Positions 28,807 through 43,400 of a DNA stretch of 64,000 nt are shown in pieces. Position numbers and translations under genes: made by a program. Numbering within the stretch: position 1 is the stretch's first letter; each line of letters starts with the position of its first letter. Source of the stretch: Gadus chalcogrammus (Eukaryota > Chordata > Actinopteri > Gadiformes > Gadidae); the NCBI RefSeq assembly GCF_026213295.1, contig NC_079412.1:11451398-11515397 (forward strand), read 5' to 3'. The notes beneath the pieces are model-generated. The model saw only the letters and a program-made list of their open reading frames with translations, made no database searches and was not told where the DNA came from.

Positions 28807-29826
28807 ACCGCCATGTTTAAAGGGGTACACCAACATATCTATAAATTAGCGTGAGCCTTTCTCACCCAGATTAATAGGATCTGTTTAATTCTGAATTAAT
28901 AATTGTGTGTCCAGAAGGGGAGTTCCCTGTAGCATAGCTCCTGTTTACGTGAGGGGAATACTCTTTTAATTACTTTCGAAAGATTAATTCCCTACCAGTT
29001 ATAACACAACAAGATTGGAGCTTGTCTACAAAGCCACAGATAATCCAACACTATTTTCGGCTCTGTACTTATTATTATAAGGCTACCTGTGACGCGCTGC
29101 TGAAAGGTTACACTCCACATAGAGTAGCCAGACAGAAGCAGCGGATCACAGAATTGGGGCACTGCCGCAAAGAACCGCAGAATGAGGGAGGAACCGCTAA
29201 TGAGGAGGCAGCGGTTGTTGCACAGAGAGCAGCAGGACAGAGTGCTAGGGCATTCAGCCAACACAGTCCTTCGACCTTTCAAAACCACAAGAGTGGGCCT
29301 AATGGATACAGAGTTTTGAAAGATTTCATCTGGCGAGTCATTTTAATGCTCGCTCTGAGGAGAATCGAGTGAACACACTTATATAGCCTAGTGTTTGCGA
29401 GATGAGGCTGACGACGCTGAGCGTGGGCCCTTTACATTATGGGGATGCTTTGGTAAAACGTCTGGAATAAACCTCCATGGTTAACATTTAGAAATTTGCA
29501 CTCGCGTCTCCTCAATATCGTGACAGTAACATTTGTTGTCAGGTATGCTGAAAAAAATAAAGTAAGTCTCGCCCAAGGAGAAGTCTCTATTAGATATCCT
29601 AACCTTTACTGAGGTTAGGATGAGTCAGACTCTGAGAGCAGGTCGTCTTTACGGCCAACTGCCGCAGTCATTTGAGATAAAAACACGAATGTAAATAGTT
29701 TTTAGGGGAATTACTGGGGAGATAAGCACTGTTTAGATAATAGAGTGATAACATTTTGTTATTGTGTTTCTAAACTTCGGACACTTTTCGATACCAAAAA
29801 CAACCATCCTTTCAAATTCCAGTTTT
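28807..29826. other. Intergenic DNA, no gene seen
   Basis: Nothing coding was recognised. The frames near 29.0-29.37 kb are unsupported. Confidence 0.35.
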
Positions 29827-29937
29827 ATGCTGGACAGATTAGATGAGATTAGATTAGATACAATTTTATAGTCATTGCACAAGTAAGGAGAACCAGTACA
29901 ACGAAATGCAGTTTACATCTAACCAGTAGTGTTTTTC
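29827..29937 (-). mobile_element. LINE 3'-end fragment, antisense
   Basis: GATTAGATTAGATACAATTT followed by TAGTCATTGCACAAGTAAGG and ACGAAATGCAG is the usual antisense view of a fish Rex/RTE-type LINE tail (from memory). Confidence 0.5.
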
Positions 29938-32900
29938 CTTATGGCAGTGCTTAAAAAATAAATAAATAAATACCGGTAACTGTATTTGCTATGGGTTCAG
30001 GGATTCTTCCTTCAATTTGGAACGGACGTCATGATTATGTTTTAGCAGAAGCCCAGTGGCAGTACAGTGTAAAGTCAGACGGAGAGAGTCGGAATGGTCA
30101 CAACAAAAATGATGAAATACCTTTTTGTGCTGTTGGCAGTCAGAATAGAAATGACAAAAATATGGCCTTCATTTTTATCGCATTCCATCCCAAAGTAAGC
30201 TAAAAAAAATAGACAATTTCAAGCCATTCAAATATTAGACTGGACAGATTTTTTCTTTTCACACACCTGAGAAATTACATGCAAATCAGAACAAAGGTTG
30301 AGCTCAAAATTTAAGCTCAGCCCTAACTAAGTTAACTCAATAATGTATTGAGCATGCTTCTTTGCAGAGGAGGAATCAATGATCCGGATAGCCCAGACTT
30401 TCTTTCAAGACTGGGCGGCACCAGTCTTTGAGAGCTGCACAGGTTGCTCCCTTTACTCTCTATGCTAACATATCAATTGAACTGTATAATATTATTTACG
30501 TTGACTAGTATGTATCTGTGTACTAATCTAGTGTTTCTCTCATTATTTTGTGTTGACAAGATCTTTATAGATATGCTTTGTAAAGGATAGTTCATGCGCT
30601 ACTTTTTCTTTGTTAACCATTACGTTTAGATATTGTTGCTAGTAGTTTTGATTTGCTTCAGTTCACTGATATTTGCAGATGTTTTGTCGATATACAACAA
30701 TATATATATTGTGGATGCCTTTGTTTTTTGTTAGGGTATTTTTATAGCAGTATAGTTATAGCAGTGAATGATTGTTCATCTTTTGTATGATGGATAAGAT
30801 TAGTATTTCAATTACAAGTTCCAGTTCTCAATTTAGTTCCATTTTTGCTTTAACTCATTTCCTTGTTTTGGCATCCCTCCTGGTTCCTTATCTTTAGTAC
30901 ATTTCAAACCCCTTATGTAGATAGCCTTAACTCTGGTTCTTTGGAAAGAAATGATCAGTTTTACAATCTTCAATTATTTTACACCTTCTGCATTCAGACA
31001 CTTGGGGATCTAAAGGCCAGTGTTGGTTGGCGGTTAGGGGTGGGTTTGGGGGGGGATTTCTCCATGGAAACTGTTCAATATCGTCATGACAACCTTCAAC
31101 AGCGGGTGAACACGAAAACAATAAAAATGAATGAAGGGAAACGAGTGAAAGGAAGTAATCATGGAATCACATGTCGGCTTCTGTCACTCTTTCTTCCTCA
31201 CTTTCCTTCTCTCCATCACTCTCTCAAACACTCTCACTTGCTCACTTTCCTTCTCTCTCTCGATCCCTCTCACCCTCTCAGCCCCCTCGCTCTTTCTCTC
31301 ACCACTCCACTCTCTCTCTCACACTTTCCCTCTTATGCCTTCCTTCACTGTCCTTGCCCTGACATCCAGCTCAGACATACTATATCCTCTGACCCTATCT
31401 TGATTCATGCAAGATAACATCTGATCAATCCCTGATGCTGAATCTACCTGTTGGCAGGGATGGGTGTAACTACTAGTAAACCTGTGGAAAATGGGCAGAT
31501 GCTACGATAAAGTGCCGCATCTTGTTTTGATGGTGTCGTTACAACAGGGGAGGTATCAACCATGCCGGGGCTTCTAGTCAGCCAATTATCTCCAGTGTGA
31601 CTTGTGTAAGACACACAATATATCCTCACTGGAATTAGCTAACCTATTGGGATCACATAAATTGCAGTGTGACTGCTAAGTAACGCACAACCAATTCTTT
31701 GCTAGATATTTTCCAATCTGTGAACTTGCTTCACAGGACAACACTTAAGGGTATATAATAGCTCCCTTGACAGCTATTTACCACAATATAAAGGCAGAGG
31801 TTAAATAAGTTGGAGTCACTTTGAAAGTTAGCACAAGTACAGAGTACAGCGTGGTTGAATAATAAAAAATGTGATGTTGTGAATATGTCCCACTTGTCTT
31901 ATTAGGCAAAATGTGTTATTTCTATCAGCGACAAAATAACTACACTGAATCCCGAGACCCTGTCAATTTAGCCAAATAACTCTCATTCAGCATAAGTCTG
32001 TGACATGTTGTTATTGTAGAAGCGTTGTCGCTTTCATATGCATGCGTCTTTTTTTTTGGGACTCACTCGCTCACGTTAATCCTCCCCCCTCCCCATCTCC
32101 TTGACACCACAGTGCATCACTGTGCACTTCTCATCACTCTACATGAAAACACTCCCCATGGGCAACAGCATTAATGATGATCACGCCCAGAGCACAGTTA
32201 TGTGTTGACGTCAGTGTGTGCATAAGTGTGTGCGCGCGGGCTTTGTGCATGTGTGTGCGCGTGTGTGTGTACTTGACTCAATTCAATTGACACGTCCACA
32301 CCAGGGTTGACTCGCAGGTTTGTTATGGTTGCGTACGAATGCGCTCCGACGAAGTGTTTGGAAGCGACAAAGTGTTTCTACGTGCGTTGTGTGTGGGGGA
32401 AGGTGAGGTGGTTGTGAGGAAGGGGGAGGTGGTTGTGAGGAATGGGGAAGGTGGATGGGTGGGTGGGTGCAGGCGTGCAGCTGAACGTTAATTGATGTTG
32501 CCTGTCATTCCAGAATCTCCGCTTCCATCTGTACATCTCTGGTTCATAATCCAAGCGCCATGTCGAGGGAGCCATGGCTATGATGTCCCTTCTATTACAG
32601 TCGGTTCAGCTATACTTCATCATCACTAAAAATAGAGGTGATTAACGACACACTGATGGTGTGGCCTAGTGTGCAGGAAGTTGAAAAATGTGAAATGTTG
32701 AATTATTTAATCGAAATGTCCAACGAGCGAGATTCCACAATAAGACTCCATGGCGAGGTGTTCAGCATCCACATGGAGAATTATCATTTTATTTTTGCAC
32801 TTCTGCATAGAAACACATGCCCAAATGGAACAAGATACTGGAGAAAGGCAACTGCTTAATAGGTGTTGGACACACGAAATTAGAAACCAAAGATGTAACG

Positions 32901-33182
32901 AGTCCCATGTGGAAACATGGAAACAAACGGCATGGTTCCCTTTAGAAATCCGAGGTTAGAAGATTAAGAAAAAATACATAAATAAAATAACCTTTCCCTT
33001 TCTGTTTGTTGAAATAATGCACTTGTTTGCGTTATGATTGATATACGGAGAACGTTTTTTAGATATATTATTTAATATATGTATACATTGCTACATATAA
33101 TTTCTTCTACATAAATACAGACTTTTGTGTCAGCACAACAATTGGCCATAAAGTAATCGAGATACAATTACATTTCCTTTTC
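29938..33182. other. Intergenic DNA, no gene seen
   Basis: A pyrimidine-rich CT tract lies at about 31.19-31.33 kb and G-rich imperfect 22-23 bp repeats at 32404-32470. A short TG stretch is near 32.21-32.27 kb. No exon was recognised. Confidence 0.35.
32404..32470. repeat. Short G-rich tandem repeat
   Basis: AGGTGGTTGTGAGGAAGGGG and AGGTGGTTGTGAGGAATGGG are two neighbouring copies, followed by GGTGGATGGGTGGGTGG. Confidence 0.7.
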
Positions 33183-33188
33183 TTTATT
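33183..33188 (-). terminator. kcnc4: Candidate kcnc4 polyadenylation signal
   Basis: The first AATAAA seen on the minus strand after the kcnc4 stop lies here. It gives a 3' UTR of about 1.2 kb. Alternative 3' ends further left cannot be excluded. Confidence 0.35.
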
Positions 33189-33863
33189 AAACATAAGGCA
33201 ACTATGGTAGACCATGATAAATATACGTCACCAGTACTCCTTGGACTCCATGTGAAATGGTTTACACTGATCTAACACATGTGAAAGTGTCAGGGAACAA
33301 ATCAAATTACATTAGGCTACTGCACACATTTAAGCTGCTTTTCTCCACATTAGGCACGTCTGAACCGGATGGACCGGTCACAGAATCTCCCATACTGCAC
33401 TATTGATGTTTCATGAAATTATACAATGCTATTCCATAGAGTCTATTGTACATTTGGTCCTTCTCTCAACCAGCACTGACGCGTCAATGGTAGACACACT
33501 TTATATAACAGACTGACAACAGCATTCCATAGATGTTCCCATATATTTCTTATTGAAACTGTTTTTCTTTTACAAGACTACTTTGACACAGGTATTTCCT
33601 GAGCACATCCGTGCAGATGGCGTTCTCCTGACAAATGTCTGAACTTGGTCGCGGTGGTCTGTGTCGAGGTGTGAAGGGTGGCAATGGCAGGAGACAAACC
33701 CACACACACCCGCGTGCATGGCCTGTTGTGTTAATTATGACCTTTGAGCTGCTTAACTTTGAACACCAATCTCAGGCTTGACTTTGAGATCACAGTACTA
33801 TGGATGCTTGTGTTCGATCTCAAATCTATAAGCGTATCTATTTATATATAATAAATATATATA

Positions 33864-33899
<36 letters not shown>

Positions 33900-34409
33900 C
33901 TATTTTTGACACCGTATAACACATTTATGGAGCTAGCTAGCTTGAAGAAAAGTTCAAAATCAAACTTGTTGTATTCGTAACGGCACGCTATTTTGTAAAC
34001 TAATGCTTAGTTTGTGGATGTATGAAGGCAACGTGATCCCAATCAAAAACACACTGGATAGAAACCTATAACCGCTAATAACAGACTAACATTGCTCTGG
34101 ACCAGTTTCGACACATCCATAAACGATGCACATATGAACTTAAATGGTTTGTAATGTATTGTACAATGTTAGACATGCAAAACATGCTTTCATTTAATAA
34201 ATGTTAAAACATAGAAATGAGTGATATGAGTGAAATAGTGATGGCGTGTCCATTAAGCACATGTTCCTCTACCATGTGATTTTATGTCTTGGTAGTTCAC
34301 GGGAAAGAAGAAAGCACAAAATCCCGTCACACACACACAGTTCATTCATTGATTTCCCGAAGGGTCCTTGGTTCATCAACAGATCGCTGTTGTCCTTTCT
34401 TGATCCGGA

Positions 34410-34477
34410 TCAGGTGAGAGTCGTGACCTCGGGCTGGGCATAGATTCCCGTTGCAGCCAGGATGTCTTTACAGCTCT
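34410..34477 (-). CDS. kcnc4: kcnc4 terminal coding exon 4 (22 codons)
   Basis: After the acceptor catcaag, the phase left by exon 3 reads [20 protein letters not shown] followed by LT and TGA (stop at 34410-34412). This corresponds to the Kv3.4 splice form recalled as ending in NCKDVVITGYTQAEARSLT. Phase, Cys-Lys-Asp and the final Leu-Thr agree. Other C-terminal variants could use exons not found here. Confidence 0.8.
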
Positions 34478-37400
34478 CTTGATGTGGAGGGAAACACACG
34501 GCACAGAAAATACAACTCAGCGATACGACAGAAAAGATGACAAACACCAAAATCTCATCGCTGCTAAGATAGGTCGGTCTCGAACAGGAGCAAGCATATT
34601 GGACGAACGCAGATCAGATCTACATGGGCCGAGACAAAAGTGGTTTGGATTTTGATCGAGCATGACGCTAATGGTTATCTATTGGAGGCGATTGTTATAT
34701 GATGCAGTAGGGGATGATGTAAGACTGTTGGGGTGGTAGCAAGCAGCTGGTATATGTGTGGAGGGATCAACAAAAACAAAACAATGTTCAATGAATATGC
34801 CCCGAAAGGGCAGGATTTAACGGAATACAAATGCATGCATTACCCCCTGCCATCATTAAGGGGGGAATCAGTAAAATAAATTGATCCTTTAATTACGTCA
34901 TTGCTTTTTCATTTAATTATACATTTGCATTAAATAAATGGCCAAACAAACATTCAGAAGCATCCAAACTAAACCGGAGCCCTTCTGGACCCCCCTCCCC
35001 ATCCAGCTCCACTTGGCACAGTCCATTGAGGTCTGATCACTCACACCTGTGCATGGTTCACCCTCAAAAACATGATGCCGGCAAGATTAAAAAGAAGCAA
35101 AGAGAATGGGTATATATTTATAAACCAACTAGTAAAGAAAATGCAGATTAACTAAATAAATAGACAAGTGTAATGCATATTAATACATCCTCGCATATGG
35201 GATCATGGAAACCCTCCTATGCTCATCCATCTTAGCCCTGTTGATCAGTCAATGGGCATCTCCTTAGTTGTTGGTCATTATGCACTCTAAATCATCTGTT
35301 GTGTTGTACACATCAACACACTGAACACACTGTTCAAAGCAGGGGCGTTACTGTCGGGGTGGGGTTGTTTGTGTTGGTGGTTGCTAACGGCGGTAACTGG
35401 CTGCCTTACCTAATGTATGAAAGCTCTACTGTTTCAACTCCCTTTGCGGCTTCCACAGCTACTCTGCTGTCAGGCAACCATTTCCTGTAACTGATAACCA
35501 TTTAAGTATTTTCAGAGCTGCCTGCATACATCTGTCTTATTCCCTATTTCCTGCCAAAGTGCGCGGCTAGCGTATCAGCCATAACCTACATCCTGTGCAA
35601 TCCAAGAATTAGACACATCCCCTACGGGCCCAGGTTCTGGCAGGCAGTCATAATCCCTTTGAATCTGTCCAGTTTTAAAACAGCTGTAAAGACTGTAGGC
35701 CTACAGGGTTCTGCATGGTTTACCCAATAATGAAAGACAGATGGATGCAGATGCATTACAGAAAGTTTGATGCTTTTATATTTTTTGCAAATACAGATGC
35801 ACCCATACACAAGGGAGCTTAATTTATACTATATACAGAGATCATTGTCTTAAATACATAAATGTAATTATAGTCTTTGCTCTTATATTCTCTGTTGAGT
35901 TTTTCCATTGCAAGTGCTGTTCTCTGTCAGGTTTAGCCCTTCATGGCATCAATAGCCGTAGTTGAATAACATGGCTCCCAGCCTTTTACCAACACCACCC
36001 ATCACCAGCCGTCCAATCAGAACACAGCCACCTTCTCACCACACCTACCTGCTGGCGGAGTGTTGTGTGTCTTCGTGTGAAGGCATACCATTAAGATGCA
36101 GCGTTTACAACACACTTAACCGCAGTCCTAGTGTGATGGCTTTTGAGGGAGAAGTTGTAATACTAAATCATTTTTTAATGGAGGGAAGAATAAATGCAAG
36201 AAAAAATTTAACCCGCTAGGCTTTGTTTGTGTGTGGATGGATTCTCTGGCATTATATTCAATTTGCCATGTCGGCCGTCAACATCCACCGCTGACAAGAC
36301 GGAGCTCAACACATCCACAAACACTGCGCACACAACGCGCACAGCACGCCTGCTGTTCTCAGAGCAGAGTGGAACATTCACAGCTTGGTTGGCAGAGAAC
36401 AGTTTTCTCTATATTATGGTCTTATGTTAATGACAGTCACAAAATAGCATTGATTACTATGTTTACCGTCGAATACGACATATTAGCCCTTTCAACAAAG
36501 GGAAGAAATTTGATTTTTCCCCTTTAAAGTCATAAACGCTATCTTACTTGTACGCTATGCCCTATAGTTTTTGCATTGAAAGACGAAACTAGTAAATACA
36601 ATTTATAATCTATCAAGGAACCTAATCACTTGACCCTTGGCTACTTGATTTGAAGATGACATAATTTTGGTAGTACTTACTGGCTCCGTAGTCGTTGGAA
36701 AGGGGAGGAGTCAGGGGTTATTAACTTGATTGCAATCACCGCTAGATGCTGCTAATTTCTACACACTGCACTTTTAAATATTATGAAGCTAACAAAAAGG
36801 CCTCAGCAAATATTTTTCTTACACTACCAGAGCCCCGATGGTACACTACCAGAGCCCCGATGGTAAACTACCAGAGCCCCGATGGTAAACTACCAGAGCC
36901 CCGATGGTACACTACCAGAGCCCCGATGGTAAACTACCAGAGCCCCGATGGTACACTACCAGAGCCCCGATGGTAAACTACCAGAGCCCCGATGGTATGG
37001 TACACTACCAGAGCCCCAATGGTAAACTACCAGAGCCCCGATGGTAAACTACCAGAGCCCCGATGGTTCACCAGCAGAGCACCGATACGATGGTACACAT
37101 TACCAGAGCACAGACGGTACACCAGCAGAGCACCGAACCACCGGTGCACTCGCTCACTCAGCACGACCCCATCCCAGCTCCGCCTATTCAAGCACCGTGC
37201 CGTGAGCGTGCGTGCAGTGGTGCGGTTATACATTCAAAGGGTGTGCGTGTGACTCACCAGTCCGTATGGTGGGCTCTCCTGGGCAGGAGAAGTCCCCGGA
37301 GGTGAGCAGGAAGCAGGACGCCTCCTTCTTGCCGGGCTTGTCACGTGGGCGGGAGCAGCGCAGGGACCACCTCTCGCTGGGGGACAGCGGCTGGGTCAGG

Positions 37401-40400
37401 CTGCAGCCCTCCTCCTCCGACAGCGCCACGTTGGCGTCCCCGTTCTGCTTGGAGTCTGGCCGGATCGACAACACACACACCCGCCGGTGTAAATGTCAAA
37501 GCTTTTAGCAAGCAGCCCTCGGCGGCTCCGCAGGAAAAGGGTAGATTACATAACTGAAGGAATGTGTATTGCTGGGATGACATCCAAAGTAACATCGATA
37601 TCCACATACTGGAGTGCCTGGAAGGGGATTTGAAAGGTGACATATTATACCACCAGGTGTGAGTGTGATTAGCCGTTACAAGCCGTTTTGAAAATCTACC
37701 TCTTCTGACGTCACGAGTGGGCGTGTCTGCCTAGATGTGTGCTGGATAGATGGGTCTACCAGTCTATCCAGTGGACTGTAGCAAATGTTGCTCATCTATC
37801 TGTCATACATCTGGGTGGACACGCCCACTTGTGATATCAGAAGAGGCAGAACTTCAAGGCGGATTGTAACGGCTAATCACACTCACACCTGGTGGTATAA
37901 TTTGTCAAAGCCGTTGTGGCAATACCTTACCCCGTCATTAAAAAACTAGGGATTGATTGCATCAATTATAAACATCGTCATATCAATTAACCTTCCCACT
38001 AACACACAGGCACACACACACACCATGGCATAGTTTGTTATGATTAAATTAGGGGTGGGAAAAAATTGTATTCTTTGATGCATCGCGATTCTCTCTAGTA
38101 CGATTTCGTCTCGAATCGATGCAGATAAATTAATAATCGGAATTAAAAATATATAAAAAATAATTATAATTTGAATTTGTTCGCCTGCTGCAACATTTTG
38201 TTCGCTAGTGAGGAATAATTTTAAAATGATTTAATTTATCTTCAGTGTGTATTGGCCAATCAGATTTGTCTTGACACGATTGCGATTCAGCCTCTGCATA
38301 GCATGCACGCAAACTCACAGCCAGACACAAGAACTCCTTCTAATTCAAGAGCAGCTTTTTCTTTAATGACATAGAAAAGATTAGAAAGAAAAGAAAACTG
38401 AAACATATTTTTTGCATACTTCCATATTGTGTTGTAATGCAAGATGCATTGATTGTTCATAGAAAGTCATATTTGTGACAAAAGCTTTTTCTCTAATAAA
38501 ATATTAGATAAGTTAATTAATCTGTTGATGTCTTTAATGATCATCACAAAAGTAGGAAGTGATTATCAAACTCTGAGTAGCAAACTCAGATGTTTATCGA
38601 TGCATCAAGATGCATCGATAATCGTTTTAGAATCGAATCGTTGAACTCATAATCAGAATCGAATCGAATCGTGAGGTGCCAAGAGATTCCCACCCCTGGT
38701 TTAAATTAGAAATAAAGGTTCACCCTCCCATCCCTTTTGAGTTGATTGTATTTGATTAACATCAGTGCTGGCTGGTTGGTGCACGGGTGATACAGGTGTA
38801 CGTGAGAAAGGGGTAAAGGCGCCAGACACACTGTATTCAGACGATGTGCTTGAATATATTAGAGATATTCTGTTGGGACCATATAACTGGATAGCAGAGA
38901 CATTCAACTGATGTTGACTTTTACCTTAGATGAATTAACCTTTTTCTTATTTATGGGTAATTAACGCAGTGATTACTGAAGAACAGATTGTTCATTTTGG
39001 TTTCTAGGAAATAAGCATCAGGACATACCAACCAATAAATCAATAAAACATATGAAGCTCATTTAAGATTAACCTCATCAAGTAAATACTCTTGGAGACA
39101 AGCTAGCAGTATGTGACAGACCCCCACAAAATCCTAATAAGTTTTAAGTAAGTCAGTAACTTAAATCATAACGTCAACGTCGGCTTGGGAACAAGAGTGT
39201 CGTGCTCATGCTCTAACCTGAGCGATTCCTGGCGACCGTCTCGTCCTTGGCCAGGGGACAGGTGTCGCTCTGGGTGCTGTCTCTGTGGGAGATGCTCTCC
39301 GACTTCCCCAGGGACGCAGAGTCCGTGGGGGCCTCCGGGTTGGGGTTGTGCTTCTTCTTCTTCTTGGGCAGCTTCTGCTTGGCCATGGCCAGCGAGTAAT
39401 ACATCCCAAAGTTGTTGACGATGACCGGCACGGGCATGGCGATGGTCAGGACTCCGGCCAGCGCGCACAGCGCCCCCACGATCATACCCAGCCAGGTCTT
39501 GGGGTACATGTCGCCGTAGCCCAGCGTGGTCATGGTGACCACCGCCCACCAGAAGCTGATGGGGATGTTCTTGAAGTGCGTGTGGTTGTGGCCCGTGGGG
39601 TCGTCGGGGCTGGCGCCGATGCGCTCGGCGTAGTAGATCATGGTGGCGAAGATGAGCACGCCCAGCGCCAGGAAGATGATGAGCAGCAGGAACTCGTTGA
39701 CGCTGGCCCTCAGCGTGTGGCCAAGCACGCGCAGCCCCACAAAGTGACGCGTCAGCTTGAAGATGCGCAGGATGCGGACGAAGCGCACCACGCGCAGGAA
39801 GCCCAACACTTTGGTGGCCGGTTTGGAGGACAGGCCCTTCAGGCTCATCTCCAGGTAGAAGGGCAGGATGGCCACAAAGTCGATGATGTTCAGCAGGTTC
39901 TTGATGAACAACACCTTGTCCGGGCAGTAGATGATTCGCACCAGGAACTCGAAGGTGAACCACACCACGCAGATGCCCTCCACCACGGTCAGTATGGGCT
40001 TGGTCACCGTGTCCCACTTCTCCTCCTCCCTTGTGACGTTCCCCACGACCACCAGCTCTGTCCAGGTGTGTATGTCATTGAAGGCTTGGTGGGTCTCCAG
40101 GCAGAAGGTGGTGATTGACACCAGGATGAAAAACAGGGAGGCAAACGCGACTCCCTGAAAGAAAGAGGAAGGACAAGTTAATGGGCGCAGATTTACCATG
40201 CATAGCCAGGCGCAGCTGTTGTATGGTGTTTTAGCTGTCAGGAGAACAATCGTCCCTTCTGATTGGCCAAAAGCTGTAGAACAAAAGCTGTGATTTCAAG
40301 ATCAGCGATTATGTCTGTGAGAAAGCTCAACAAGATTCCTTGAGAAAATAGCCCCCGTTTCAAATCAATTACAGCTATGCACACACTCACAGAGTCACGC

Positions 40401-43400
40401 TGAGAGACTAATGGGATTCCATTAAGTCCAGCCATCGTCTAACCTGCCACTCACTGACAGCAGAGAGCTGGCTACATGGATACAGCTGTGGGCACTGACA
40501 TATGTTTGGTTTAAGTGGTAAACGTGCTCCCACTAGGGCAAATCATGCATAATAACAATATTGACCATCATTGCTATGCTGATGACACGCAAATCTATGT
40601 ATCGCTATCACCAAATGACTATCGGCCCATAGATCTGCTGTGCCAGTGCATTGAGCAAGTGAAAGACTGGATGTGCCGAAATTTCCTTCAGCTAAATGAG
40701 GATAAAACAGAGATAATTGTATTTGGTGCTAAAACGGAAAGGCTTAAAGTAACCCAACACCTTCACTCTCTGTCCCCTGAAAACCTCAATCAAAGCCAGA
40801 AACCTAGGGGTTATCATGGATTCTGATTTACATTTCGAAAGTCACATCAAATCAGTTACAAAATCTGCATATTATCACCTTAAAAATGTAGCAAGACTTA
40901 GAGGGCTCATGTCCACAGAAGACTTACAAAAACTTGTACATGCCTTTATCACTAGTAAGCTTGATTACTGCAATGGTCTCCTTACAGATCTCCCAAAACA
41001 AACTCTAAGGAAGCTTCAGCTTGTTCAGAATGCTGCTGCTAGAGTATTAACAAAGACCAAAAAATTTGAACATATTACACCCAATTCTTAAATCGTTACA
41101 TTGGCTTCCTGTAGGTCAGAGAATTGATTTTAAAATCATGTTGCTAACCTATAAATCCCTACATGGTTTAGGCCCAAAATATTTAACTGATATGCTTCCA
41201 CTACATAAGCCTTCTAGAACACTAAGATCTTCTGAGACCAATCTGTTAATTATCCCCCGAGTAACACAAAACATGGGAAAGCAGGATTAGTTACTATGCA
41301 ACAAATAGCTGGAATAAACTCCCTGAGGATTTAAGACTTGCCCCAACTCTGAGCACCTTCAAAACAAGATTGAGACTTTTATGTTTGCTTTAGCTTTCTG
41401 CTAAATCTTAAATACTTTAGCTTTATTTTACTAAAATGCCTTTTTAACTTTCCCTTTATTTTCAATTTAATTTTCTCACTTTCTTAAATACATTGCACTT
41501 TCAATTTTACTTACTAAAAAGCCTTTTTCTATTTTACTAATTTCTTTGCATATGTTTTCTTTTACTTATCTATCATTTTATTTTAATGTATAACAATGTT
41601 TATATGTGAAGCACTTTGAGTCTGCCTTGTGTATGAAAAGTGCTATATAAATAAAGTTGCCTTGCCTTGCCTTGCCTAAAAAAAGATGCATTTCAAATGA
41701 AAGACCAAAACAAGTAAATATAATAGCCTCTTTGTCAGAAAAGAGATGACAATAATTGAAATTTAATTATGGATGTATCGCCTGAATTTGATTTTGTACA
41801 TTGAAATAAATATAAATTACGTCACAATTATTATTTTTTTAAACGTCCCATCACAAAATGTCCTGTTTCACACGTCACATTACAGAAACAATGGTTCATT
41901 CCATCTCTTAGGAAACAATCCAAATCATTGGACACAATGGAAACCCTCCCTTGTCTTTATGAGAGTCTGCGTTTTCTACCTCGTAACATTAGTGAATCAA
42001 TTCTTCCATCTGACGGCAGGTGTTGCCGTGCCTTGTAGGCAAGTTGCTTGTGAATCCAACACAAAAGCCACCGCAGTCTGTGTTTGTGTTGTCATTCATT
42101 CTGTGCAAACTAAAACGCAGTCTGTCACTAATGATCACAATAGTCTGGCCGGATTGTAGTGCCGCGCCGTGCCCCATCCTCTTCCAGCTGGTTAAATATG
42201 TACCTGTGCCATGGGTGCACTTAGCTTCCAGTCTCCTCCGTCCTGCCGCACACAAATCAATCAGTCCTATAGTGTTTGGGTCTACGGTATTGTATGAAAA
42301 GCTAATAAAGCACGCATGCATGACTTCAATGCCCATTACACCGGACGCATTGTGGGACAGCTAATCCTCCCCACAATGGGAGCGAGTGAGATGTATACAC
42401 TGTGCAATGACAAGTGATTTAATTCTTTATTCTGCCTAGCCATTAAATGCTATGCTGATAACCCGGGTCCCTCCTGCATTCATATCTTGGGATGTCATCT
42501 GCTTTCACCACTGATTATTCATTCAATGGAGTTAATTCATTCATTCAATGGGGATTTAATAAAGGGCTGCCTCTATTAAAGTATGGATTTTAGTAAGTCG
42601 TATGATATTAAGTGTTTCTCACCTAGACAAAACCACAACTATACTCAGGGTGAAATGATAATTGAAACATCCATTGTCAGGCAAGATTATATATACTGGC
42701 TGAGTGAAGGTATCTGCACTTAACTAGGTTGGGTTAAATTATTATTAAAACCGTTGTAATCTCTTCCTGACACATTAGACTTTACGGTTCAATCGGAACA
42801 AAAACCCCATCTTGTATAATAAGCAGGAGTGCATCTTATGAAGTCTGTTTCCAATGTACCATGGGCTGCTACACTCTACTCTGTTCTGCTATGCTCTGAC
42901 CCCTGACTCGCAGCCTATTTCATGTTTTTTCTACCTATACTGCATGTATGCTGATATAGTTTGAGACATAATTTGACCTTACCCATTCCCGCTCACCTTA
43001 CCTGCTTTTTAGGGTTATGGAGAAAGAAAGAAATACGACCATCACTTTATACTGTAGTTCCCTTTCATAATTGTTTATATAGCATTGCACACATATCGAC
43101 CATCAAGCCATAAAGCCATAAAGGTAGGGCAAAATCTGGGGAAGCTGAAGACGGAGAATTGGATCTAGAATTTAATTGAGGATCCAAAGTCAACAAATCG
43201 AATTCAACGTATGCCAGAGGTCATTAATTCTGCCTTTGTTCTCCGACACAACAGGAGACACAAGCAACATGCATCCCAAAAAACGGCACTATAGCCCATT
43301 TTATTAGTACCAGTGCTCTAAGAATGACAGTGTTTTAATCTGTATTTCCTATGAGTTGCACCGATGTGCGATAGCAGGCCAGTGCGTGTGTGTGTGTGTG

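Noticed and set aside
30863..31417. 184-residue plus-strand open frame
   Set aside because: Its second half is a CT-rich low-complexity tract and the first half shows no domain or codon pattern.
36825..37140. CRISPR-like regular repeats
   Set aside because: The 22-bp units abut without spacers and lie in a vertebrate intron. It is a minisatellite.
39166..40017. 283-residue alternative frame on the kcnc4 strand
   Set aside because: It is a frame-shifted shadow of exon 2. The correct frame has all channel motifs.
39285..40118. 277-residue open frame opposite kcnc4 exon 2
   Set aside because: It is a GC-rich shadow of the conserved exon with no domain of its own.
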